From RGIG8775 sp045537235 (GTDB lineage Bacteria; Bacillota; Clostridia; Oscillospirales; CAG-272): a DNA stretch of 5,726 bases. Both the position numbers and the translations under genes were made by a program. Each line of letters begins with the position of its first letter. Position 1 is the first letter of the stretch. The notes under the pieces were generated by a model. The model did not search any database and was not told where the DNA came from. It saw nothing but the letters and a program-made list of their open reading frames with translations. The stretch spans positions 1 to 5,726 of the forward strand of contig JAZSPB010000144.1 in assembly GCA_045537235.1 (NCBI GenBank), in the 5' to 3' direction. This document shows positions 1 through 5,466 of the stretch, one piece after another.

Positions 1-164
1 AAAAGCTCCGCAAAAAACTTTTGTCCCGCGCCCTTTTGGGTGTTTGCGCGAACATAGCGATCCCCCATGGGGTGCAGTTTGTTCGCTCAAACTTTGGCAA
101 GGGCGCGGAACAAAAGTTTTTGCGGAGCTTTTTTCAAAAAGCGACCTCTCCCGCCCGCAGGCGA
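1..164. repeat. Palindromic intergenic element, copy 1 (left end cut by window)
   Basis: Positions 1-24 pair with 110-132 in a near-perfect stem (AAAAGCTCCGC against GCGGAGCTTTT, with one extra A in the left arm). The pairing continues through 22-35 against 99-112 (13 of 14 pairs) and an apical stem GCGAACA/TGTTCGC around a CCCC/GGGG tip. Outside the stem, 133-164 form an extra arm that matches, in reverse complement, the left flank of copy 2 (3750-3790). The arm ends 2 nt before the AraC stop codon. No protein-coding signal is visible. The design fits a dispersed non-coding palindromic repeat or MITE-like element that also acts as a transcription end. Whether it was ever mobile cannot be judged here; no transposase or clear target duplication is seen. 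Confidence 0.85.
136..163 (-). terminator. Candidate terminator of the AraC gene in the repeat arm
   Basis: Read on the minus strand just after the AraC stop, the sequence has a small GC-rich hairpin CGCC-TGCG-GGCG (163-152), then a weaker GCG/CGC pairing, then a T5 run (140-136). The large palindrome follows immediately and could back it up. The same arrangement follows the hydrolase gene at 3751-3779. The stems are short, so terminator activity is an inference. Confidence 0.4.
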
Positions 165-166
165 GC

Positions 167-1000
167 TCAATGACTCTTCCGATAGGTCTGCGGAGTAAGG
201 CCGGTCCGTTTTTTAAAGGCCTTGTTAAAATTGGCGAGATTGGAAAAGCCGCAGGCTTCGGATACCGACAGCACCGTCATATCGGTGGCACGGAGCAACT
301 CCACCGCGCGCTCCACTCGACTGACCAAAAGGTACTCGTAGGGGGTCATACCCGTCACGGTGCGGAACCACTCATTCAAATGGGATTTACTCATATTTCC
401 CGCGTGAGCGATATCCTCCAAGGTGATGTGCTCACTCAAATTTTCCTCGATAAAGCGGATGGCTGCGCGGATGTCCCCAAGGTGCAATACCGAGCCGCTG
501 ATGCTGTCGGAAGGCGAAAATCCTTTGACGACCTCACACAAAAGACGGGGGATCAGTAACCGCAAAGAAAAGCGATCGTCCTCAGCGAATGCAGTGCGTA
601 CAGCCGCCACAAGCGAACGCACCGTCTGATCACCGCGCACCCGTGCGGAAAGGGCAATATCGGAGCGAACCAAACAATTGAGTCGCCCCGCCTCAATGTA
701 GTCCGACAGCACGCGCCAAATATAAAGCGATGAAAGGTGAATATTAAAAGAAACCAACGCGTCGCTGGTGATGGTAGGTACACAGTGCTGTTCATTGGGA
801 CGCACCAAAAACAGGTCACCCGACCGAATGTCAAAGTGCTTTCCCTCCAAAACATATTCCCCTTCCCCCTCAACGATAAAGCCCAGCTCGATCTGCGTGT
901 GGGTATGGTTGCGATAAATGTCCTGCTTGCGATATTTAATGCTGTCAAACAGCGTAAAAAGCTCGTTTCCGGAATTCTCCGAGTAATAGGTCTTTCTCAT
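167..1000 (-). CDS. AraC family transcriptional regulator with cupin sensor domain
   Basis: This 277-residue protein has the usual two-domain AraC plan. Residues about 15-95 are a cupin-like ligand pocket, with an HTHTQIE segment at 32-38 and the typical GDLFLVRPNEQH turn at 61-72. Residues about 174-277 are the DNA-binding domain with two helix-turn-helix units: ITLEDIAHAGNMSKSHLNEW near 192-211, and LSVSEACGFSNLANFNKAF near 244-262 followed by the family signature GLTP. A GAGG ribosome site lies 7 nt upstream of the ATG, supporting this start. It is transcribed divergently from the dehydratase/hydrolase operon, which it most likely activates in response to a sugar or uronate; the ligand is not readable from sequence. 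Length is normal and no defect is visible. Confidence 0.95.
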   Translation of the reverse strand: MRKTYYSENSGNELFTLFDSIKYRKQDIYRNHTHTQIELGFIVEGEGEYVLEGKHFDIRSGDLFLVRPNEQHCVPTITSDALVSFNIHLSSLYIWRVLSDYIEAGRLNCLVRSDIALSARVRGDQTVRSLVAAVRTAFAEDDRFSLRLLIPRLLCEVVKGFSPSDSISGSVLHLGDIRAAIRFIEENLSEHITLEDIAHAGNMSKSHLNEWFRTVTGMTPYEYLLVSRVERAVELLRATDMTVLSVSEACGFSNLANFNKAFKKRTGLTPQTYRKSH

Positions 1001-1034
1001 TTCTCATCCTCGCGCGGCTCATATTTCAATTATC

Positions 1035-1062
1035 ATTATACACCCAAATCCGAAAAAGTCAA
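1035..1062 (-). promoter_or_regulatory. Promoter of the AraC gene
   Basis: On the minus strand, TTGACT (1062-1057) and a perfect TATAAT (1040-1035) are separated by 16 nt, giving a strong sigma-A-type promoter about 35 nt before the AraC start codon. This suggests the regulator is made constitutively, unlike the weaker divergent promoter. Confidence 0.8.
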
Positions 1063-1083
1063 GTCACCGCAGACAATTCAAAA

Positions 1084-1141
1084 TATGGTATCACAACTCC
1101 CCAAGATTTGCGGAGCATTTGAAAAGCTTTTATGGTATGAT
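1084..1141 (+). promoter_or_regulatory. Extended -10 promoter and candidate operator of the catabolic operon
   Basis: TATGAT at 1136-1141 is preceded by TGG (1133-1135), an extended -10. No recognisable -35 lies at the right distance (GAGCAT at 17 nt), which is typical of activator-dependent promoters. TATGGTAT occurs twice in direct orientation, at 1084-1091 and 1131-1138, 47 bp apart, the second overlapping the -10. The palindrome AAAAGCTTTT (1122-1131) lies just upstream of the -10. These are candidate AraC contact sites; the assignment is inference. Confidence 0.5.
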
Positions 1142-1173
1142 TAAATTGTATCTTAACGAAAAGGAGCCAGACT

Positions 1174-2118
1174 ATGCTTTTAACCGATTATTTGCGTTCC
1201 GAGCCCGACCTGACATGGCAGTTGGCACTGCAATCGGGTGTAACTCACGGCGTCATCCGCCTCCCCGAGGACGAGGAATTTGATCCCACAGACCGCTCTC
1301 ATGTCCGTACTGTTGTTGACCGTTTTCATACCCATGGCATAACTCCCGTCATCGTGGAGCCTCTTCCCAATGCCCTCCATGACCACATCAAGCTGGGCGA
1401 CAGCCAACGCGACGAGAGTATCGAGAAGTTTATTAAGCTCATGGAAAATCTCCGCGAGACCACCATAGACACCATTTGCTTCAATTTCATGGCTCACTAC
1501 GGCTGGACACGCACCGCCAAAGGGCTTCCCGAGAGAGGCGGCGCACGGGTCACGGGATTCAAGCTGACGGATTTCACCCCCGACGAAACCGTGATCTCGT
1601 CCGAGCAAATGTGGAGCAACTATGAGTATTTCATCCGTGCCGCCGTTCCCTATGCCGAGAAATACGGCATCAAGCTGGCGCTTCACCCGGACGATCCTCC
1701 CCTGCCTACACTTGGCGGTGTGGCGCGCATTTTCACGTCCCTCGATGCCATCCGTCGCGGCATCAGCCTTGTAGACTCTCCCAATCTCGGCGTCACCTTC
1801 TGTCAAGCCTGCTATTATCTGATGGGAGAGGATGTGGAGCAAGCCATCCGCACCCTTGCGGACAAGTTCTTCTTTGTCCACTTCCGCAACGTACGCGGTG
1901 AAAAGACCGACTTCCGTGAAACCTTCCACGACAACGGTGAGCTTCCCATGGCACACCTGATCCAAGTCTATCGCGACGCAGGCATAGACGTCCCCATCCG
2001 CGTGGATCACGTACCCACACTGGCGCATGAGTCTATCGAACAAGCAGGATACGATGCTTTGGGGCGCTTGTTTGCCATCGGATATCTCAAGGGCATTTTG
2101 GAAAGTCACGGCGCATAA
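1174..2118 (+). CDS. Mannonate dehydratase (UxuA) family protein
   Basis: UxuA enzymes dehydrate D-mannonate to 2-keto-3-deoxy-D-gluconate (EC 4.2.1.8) in cytosolic glucuronate breakdown. This 314-residue protein carries the family blocks in order: FNFMAHYGWTRT (103-114), LALHPDDPPLPTLGG (168-182), FCQACYY (209-215), FFVHFRNVRG (233-242), FHDNGELP (251-258), RVDHVPT (276-282) and GYDALGRLFAIGYLKG (292-307). The expected divalent-metal ligands His171, Cys210, His236 and Asp278 are present, as are His279 and Tyr293 at catalytic positions. It is clearly shorter than the E. coli enzyme (about 394 residues), and the usual R-P-D-H motif reads R-V-D-H, so it may be a subfamily with a different sugar-acid substrate. 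The start is set by AAGGAG (1161-1166), 7 nt before ATG. It is first gene of an operon with the hydrolase. I leave out the symbol uxuA because the exact substrate is uncertain. Confidence 0.88.
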   Translation: MLLTDYLRSEPDLTWQLALQSGVTHGVIRLPEDEEFDPTDRSHVRTVVDRFHTHGITPVIVEPLPNALHDHIKLGDSQRDESIEKFIKLMENLRETTIDTICFNFMAHYGWTRTAKGLPERGGARVTGFKLTDFTPDETVISSEQMWSNYEYFIRAAVPYAEKYGIKLALHPDDPPLPTLGGVARIFTSLDAIRRGISLVDSPNLGVTFCQACYYLMGEDVEQAIRTLADKFFFVHFRNVRGEKTDFRETFHDNGELPMAHLIQVYRDAGIDVPIRVDHVPTLAHESIEQAGYDALGRLFAIGYLKGILESHGA

Positions 2119-2122
2119 GGAG
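2117..2122 (+). promoter_or_regulatory. Ribosome binding site deciding the hydrolase start
   Basis: AAGGAG overlaps the TAA stop of the dehydratase gene and lies 6 nt before ATG 2129. It fixes the hydrolase start there rather than at an in-frame ATG at 2027 inside the upstream gene, and suggests translational coupling of the two genes. Confidence 0.85.
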
Positions 2123-2128
2123 ACGGAT

Positions 2129-3748
2129 ATGGCATTTCATCTTTATGACAAAGTGGAGATAACTCTCCCCAACTCCAGCATCGCCACACTCACCGCGCCG
2201 AGCGGAAAAACCTTGACACCGGTTCCCATTCCCTTGACTGACATCGAGTTTTCTTATGATGACATGGGTTATGAGTCGGTTCGCGCCGCAGGAGAGCGAC
2301 TTGCCGTTCGCTTCTATCCCGATGAATGCGGCACATATACCCTTCTTCATGACGGAACCAAGCAAAAGATCCGTGTGACACGCGGCAAGCATCACGGATA
2401 TGTAGAAACAAGCCGTCACGATTCTCGCTATTTTGCCTTTTCCGACGGCACCCCGTACCTTCCTCTTGGCATCAACTTGGCTTTTCCCACAGCCTATCCC
2501 CGCCCCGACGGAGGCTTTGGATACATGGGAATGCGGCAATATGAGGAATGGTTCCGTGCTTGTGTCGAAAACGGCTGTACCATGGCTCGCATTTGGCTGG
2601 GACATGAGTACCTTTGCCCCGATACCGAGGAGGTGGGTGTATTTGACAGTGTTCAATTGGCCAAGATCGATGCGCTGGTTGATCTCGCCCGTCGCTACGG
2701 TCTGCGCTTGAAGCTCGTCATTGAACAATTCCGCTACTTTGACTACACTCGCACCGCCAACAGCGATTCCTATGAAGACGATGTATTTCGAAAATTCAAC
2801 AAAAAACTGTATAAAAAAGGGCGCCGTTGCGAGAGCAGCGCCGAGTGGCTGTCCGACCCGATCTGGCAAGATGCATGGCTATGCAAAATGAAAAAGCTGG
2901 CCGAACATCTGTCGGGAGATCCCACCGTCTTCGCCATCGAGCTTTGGAACGAAATGAACTGTATGCCCCGCGAGAATCGCCAAGAATGGAACCAAAAGAT
3001 GCTCCCGGCCGTCAAGAAGCTCTTTCCCCGTCACTTTGTGACAAACTCTCTCGGAAGCCTTGACAGCGACCGCGTGATGGAAATTTACGAAGAATTTTGC
3101 TGGGATTGCTCCGACCTTAAAGAGATCCACCGCTACCTTGACCGCGGTGCCAAGCATGAGGTTTGCCATGACAGCCTCATCGACCTTGCTCGAGATGGTC
3201 TTGACCGCGTGCTTGACCCCGGGAAGCCCACTCTCTTTTCCGAGTCGGGCGCCGTCAACAACGGTCACAGCGGTCCCTTCCCCCACTATTTGAATGACCA
3301 TGAGGGAATTCTGTTTTGCGACGCGGTTTATCCCCCTTTGTTTCTCGGTGCGGCCGATTGCGGTCACATCTGGCACTGGGATGCCCGTTATGTGGAAAGC
3401 AAAAATCTGTATCGCCTGTTCCGTCCCCTCCGTTCTCTTTTCCGAGGCATCATGATCGATCGGGAGGACTTTCGGTGCGAAACGATCGAGGATGATCAAA
3501 CCATCCTTCTGCTTCTCCGAGGAAAAAACACGACCGTCGGCTATCTCCGAAACAAAGCTCAATGTTGGCAAACGATTCTGCGCGACCGTAAAACCGTACC
3601 GCCGCTGACCGACAAGACGATCTCTGTCGCTATTGACGGCAATATGAAGTGGATTCCCATCCGAAAAGGAGACCGTGTCAGCTATGAAAAGAATCGGCTG
3701 ATCCTTCACTGTCTCGGCTTCGGTATTCTTCTCCGTTGGGATCGGTAG
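2129..3748 (+). CDS. Cytoplasmic clan-A-like (GH5-type) TIM-barrel glycoside hydrolase
   Basis: The 539-residue product has three parts: an N-terminal beta-rich domain (about 1-90, DUF5060-like in layout), a TIM barrel (about 100-440) and a short C-terminal beta domain (about 445-539). The barrel opens with YFAFSDGTPYLPLGINLAF (101-119), as in GH5/GH39-type enzymes. The acid/base glutamate is probably Glu275 in AIELWNEMN (269-277). The nucleophile is probably Glu372 in PTLFSESGAVNNG (367-379). An aromatic WHWD (415-418) lies where a substrate-facing barrel strand ends. There is no signal peptide or membrane segment, so it should act on imported oligosaccharides in the cytosol. It follows the UxuA-family gene by 10 nt, suggesting a uronate-containing or related substrate, but the glycosidic bond cleaved cannot be named. 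I do not recognise the precise GH family. The gene ends 1 nt before a palindromic repeat arm. Confidence 0.82.
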   Translation: MAFHLYDKVEITLPNSSIATLTAPSGKTLTPVPIPLTDIEFSYDDMGYESVRAAGERLAVRFYPDECGTYTLLHDGTKQKIRVTRGKHHGYVETSRHDSRYFAFSDGTPYLPLGINLAFPTAYPRPDGGFGYMGMRQYEEWFRACVENGCTMARIWLGHEYLCPDTEEVGVFDSVQLAKIDALVDLARRYGLRLKLVIEQFRYFDYTRTANSDSYEDDVFRKFNKKLYKKGRRCESSAEWLSDPIWQDAWLCKMKKLAEHLSGDPTVFAIELWNEMNCMPRENRQEWNQKMLPAVKKLFPRHFVTNSLGSLDSDRVMEIYEEFCWDCSDLKEIHRYLDRGAKHEVCHDSLIDLARDGLDRVLDPGKPTLFSESGAVNNGHSGPFPHYLNDHEGILFCDAVYPPLFLGAADCGHIWHWDARYVESKNLYRLFRPLRSLFRGIMIDREDFRCETIEDDQTILLLLRGKNTTVGYLRNKAQCWQTILRDRKTVPPLTDKTISVAIDGNMKWIPIRKGDRVSYEKNRLILHCLGFGILLRWDR

Positions 3749-3749
3749 G

Positions 3750-3950
3750 TCGCCTGCGGGCGCGAGCGGTCGCTTTTTTGAAAAAAAGCTCCGCAAAAAA
3801 CTTTTCTATTGCGCCCTTATTGTAGTTTGAGCGAACATAGTGGTACCCCGTGGGATACGATATGTTCGCTCAAAATTTATCAAGGGTGCAATAGAAATGG
3901 TTTGTGCACTTTCGAAGGAAGTGGGCTTTTCTACCTTCTCGCCGCAGGTG
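3750..3950. repeat. Palindromic intergenic element, copy 2
   Basis: The left arm (3750-3805) is the reverse complement of the right arm of copy 1 (112-164), with only a few differences. The middle pairs TCTATTGCGCCCTT (3804-3817) with AAGGGTGCAATAGA around 3882-3895, and GAGCGAACATA (3829-3839) with TATGTTCGCTC (3861-3871) perfectly. The right arm beyond 3896 is strongly degenerated but still ends in a CGCCGCAGGTG segment (3940-3950) comparable to the arm end CGCCCGCAGGCG of copy 1. The element fills the whole gap between the hydrolase stop (3748) and the stop of the convergent unknown gene (3954), so it probably serves as a two-way transcription end. Confidence 0.82.
3751..3779 (+). terminator. 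Candidate terminator of the dehydratase/hydrolase operon
   Basis: Directly after the hydrolase stop are two small GC-rich hairpins, CGCC-TGCG-GGCG (3751-3762) and GCGA-GCGG-TCGC (3762-3773), followed by T6 (3774-3779). They share one base, so they would form alternately or with one base pair lost. The motif is part of the repeated element arm. The long palindrome behind it could add to termination. Confidence 0.45.
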
Positions 3951-3953
3951 CTC

Positions 3954-4889
3954 TTATCTCTCAAGCTTTTTGATCGGCTCTTTTATGCGCAATTCCTCAT
4001 AGGGAAAAAGGGTGGGACAGAAGGATACGCAAAGGTGGGTTTCGCCGTCCTTCGCGTAGGTATCAAAGGTCAAGAAGAAACGTTTCTCGACTGCCAGCTC
4101 CTCACACCGCTCAAGCTCGATATAGCGGTGCTTATGAAAGCTCCATATATCGTGCTCACCTTGCGGCAAGCGACAAGAAAAGCGGATCATCGGTCGCCCA
4201 TCATCGCATCCCAACTCCACCAATGCGGCATATTTCGGGCATCGGCGGAGGAAAAACAGCAACAGGATCATAACAGCCATGAAGGAATCGCCGTCAAAAA
4301 TGTGACGTTCCCGTTCTGTCATAGACTGTTCTGTTTTGCGACACGTTACACGGCACCCGCCGATGCGTGCCCACAAAAGAATATTCCGCTCCAAAAACGA
4401 CAGAAGATCCTCCTCGACCCATTCCATCGGAGGCATCTTCACCCCATCCTCGTCCAACGGCTTTGAACACAGTTCGACACGTCTTTTTTCAGACTCCTTT
4501 TTAAGGAGCTGCGCGATATGCGGAGAAACACTGTCGGTCAATCCCATCTGCTCCGAATAAAATTGCGCCAACGCCCCGCGATCGCCGCAAACCACAACAC
4601 CAACCAACAGTCGCATGGCTCCCATCAAACGGCAAAGCACGATCATACTGCCAAAATCCGTATCTGCAAAAATACGAAAACTGGCAAAGCTGGTGCAGTT
4701 TCGCCGCAAATATCGCCACTCATCGACACGCATATATTGCCGAATATTATTTCCCGGCCGCAAAACGGAATTGATCCGCCGCACACCGTGTATATTGCCG
4801 TCATAATCAAAAATAATCACATTGGTGCAACGAGCCACCGCCCCTTTGTGCGCCTTTTTTCGCACTCTATCCTCGGATAAAACGCTCAA
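3954..4889 (-). CDS. Hypothetical protein; possible degenerate sensor-kinase-like fold
   Basis: I do not recognise this gene as a named family. Read from a TTG at 4889 it encodes 311 residues. An in-frame ATG at 4946 would give 330, but that ATG has no ribosome site and lies between the -35 and -10 of the likely promoter. Residues about 24-50 (NVIIFDYDGNIHG...LRPGNNI) recall the start of a PAS-type sensor domain. Residues about 195-305 read like a worn GHKL ATPase: a helix FDGDSFMAVMILLLFFLRRC, a strand pair, and a closing LAVEKRFFLTFDTY...LCVSFCP. The ATP-binding N, G1 and G2 boxes are missing, so kinase activity is unlikely. It has 13 cysteines and no signal peptide; the only hydrophobic stretch (about 204-214) is too short for a clear membrane span. 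It stands alone, convergent with the hydrolase. The domain comparison is a weak inference; the gene itself is well supported. Confidence 0.7.
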   Translation of the reverse strand: MSVLSEDRVRKKAHKGAVARCTNVIIFDYDGNIHGVRRINSVLRPGNNIRQYMRVDEWRYLRRNCTSFASFRIFADTDFGSMIVLCRLMGAMRLLVGVVVCGDRGALAQFYSEQMGLTDSVSPHIAQLLKKESEKRRVELCSKPLDEDGVKMPPMEWVEEDLLSFLERNILLWARIGGCRVTCRKTEQSMTERERHIFDGDSFMAVMILLLFFLRRCPKYAALVELGCDDGRPMIRFSCRLPQGEHDIWSFHKHRYIELERCEELAVEKRFFLTFDTYAKDGETHLCVSFCPTLFPYEELRIKEPIKKLER

Positions 4890-4896
4890 AAAAGTT

Positions 4897-4906
4897 CCCC
4901 CCCCTT
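4897..4906 (-). promoter_or_regulatory. Poly-G ribosome binding site before a TTG start
   Basis: On the minus strand, AAGGGGGGGG (4906-4897) is the only ribosome-site-like sequence near the start of the unknown gene. Its last G is 7 nt before the TTG at 4889, which is the main reason for choosing that start. The tract is an uninterrupted run of eight G. Confidence 0.55.
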
Positions 4907-4936
4907 GTATAAAATCCGTCAAACAGTTATATACTG

Positions 4937-4965
4937 ATTGTAGCACATTAAAGGAAAAAACACAA
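4937..4965 (-). promoter_or_regulatory. Promoter of the hypothetical gene
   Basis: Minus-strand TTGTGT (4965-4960) and TACAAT (4942-4937) are 17 nt apart, with TG one base before the -10 (TGC-TACAAT, extended -10). Transcription would begin near 4930, giving a leader of about 40 nt before the TTG start at 4889. Confidence 0.6.
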
Positions 4966-5046
4966 GTCCCCTACAGCTTTTTTCTTTATTACTCAAGCAT
5001 TTCTTCCGAAAAGAGCAAAAAAATCCAAGAAATTATAAAAAAAGTA

Positions 5047-5075
5047 TTGACAAGACAGCAAAACCGTGCTATAAT
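5047..5075 (+). promoter_or_regulatory. Strong tRNA operon promoter
   Basis: A perfect TTGACA (5047-5052) and a perfect TATAAT (5070-5075) are spaced 17 nt apart, with an extended TGC before the -10. Transcription should start near 5082, about 20 nt before the tRNA-Leu gene. A consensus promoter fits a highly expressed stable RNA operon. The 80 nt upstream, 4966-5046, are AT-rich and could hold an UP element; I see no gene there. Confidence 0.9.
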
Positions 5076-5100
5076 ATTTGGGCAAAGCCGAAGAGAATTC

Positions 5101-5189
5101 GCCGGAATGGCGGAATTGGCAGACGCCCGGGACTTAAAATCCCGTGATACGAAAGTATCGTACGGGTTCGATTCCCGTTTCCGGCACCA
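5101..5189 (+). tRNA. tRNA-Leu (anticodon UAA), CCA encoded
   Basis: The acceptor stem GCCGGAA (5101-5107) pairs with TTCCGGC (5179-5185), followed by discriminator A and encoded CCA (5187-5189). The anticodon stem CGGGA/TCCCG encloses the loop CTTAAAA, with anticodon TAA at 5135-5137. The long variable arm GATACGAAAGTATC makes this a class II tRNA, as expected for leucine. It reads UUA (and UUG by wobble). Confidence 0.97.
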
Positions 5190-5192
5190 TAT

Positions 5193-5269
<77 letters not shown>

Positions 5270-5276
5270 TAAGAAT

Positions 5277-5308
5277 AAACCAGTACGAAAGTGCTGGTTT
5301 TCTTTTTT
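5277..5308 (+). terminator. Intrinsic terminator of the tRNA operon
   Basis: A 10-bp stem, AAACCAGTAC (5277-5286) with GTGCTGGTTT (5291-5300), closes on a GAAA tetraloop and contains one G-T pair. It is followed by TCTTTTTT. It lies 8 nt after the CCA of the last tRNA. Confidence 0.92.
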
Positions 5309-5369
5309 GTTCAGGATTTGAACTGCAAGCTTTCTTCATTTTTGCCCTATATAGGTCTTTTCACTATTT

Positions 5370-5397
5370 TTCACAAAATATTTTATATTTCTATACA
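5370..5397 (+). promoter_or_regulatory. Weak promoter candidate for the PH-domain gene
   Basis: TTCACA (5370-5375) and TATACA (5392-5397) are spaced 16 nt apart. TATGAT at 5423-5428 is an alternative -10 but lacks a fitting -35. The gene must have its own promoter, because the tRNA terminator lies upstream, but neither candidate is strong. The region 5310-5454 is otherwise AT-rich leader with no ORF that has a ribosome site. Confidence 0.3.
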
Positions 5398-5466
5398 CAA
5401 ACTATGGAAATTTGTCCGAAAGTATGATATTATTGACTCATACAAAGTGAAATCGGAGGATTTTGC

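Noticed and set aside
44..559. Plus-strand open frame running through the repeat and antisense to the AraC gene
   Set aside because: Its first third is palindromic repeat and the rest is the shadow of the HTH domain; there is no ribosome site.
1180..2109. Long open frame (309 codons) on the minus strand opposite the dehydratase gene
   Set aside because: It lies almost exactly antisense to a gene with clear UxuA-family motifs; the frame is open because of codon bias, and its translation shows no family pattern.
2027..2128. N-terminal extension of the hydrolase to an ATG at 2027
   Set aside because: The extension overlaps the coding end of the dehydratase gene and lacks a ribosome site; ATG 2129 has AAGGAG at the right distance.
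2879..3796. Minus-strand open frame of 305 codons opposite the hydrolase
   Set aside because: It is antisense to the catalytic core, starts inside the repeat element and shows no domain pattern.
3840..4466. Plus-strand open frame of 208 codons opposite the unknown gene
   Set aside because: It begins inside the repeat hairpin and is antisense to the better-supported minus-strand gene, which has its own promoter.
4890..4946. ATG at 4946 as the start of the unknown gene
   Set aside because: It lies between the -35 and -10 elements of the likely promoter and has no ribosome site, so it is kept only as an alternative.
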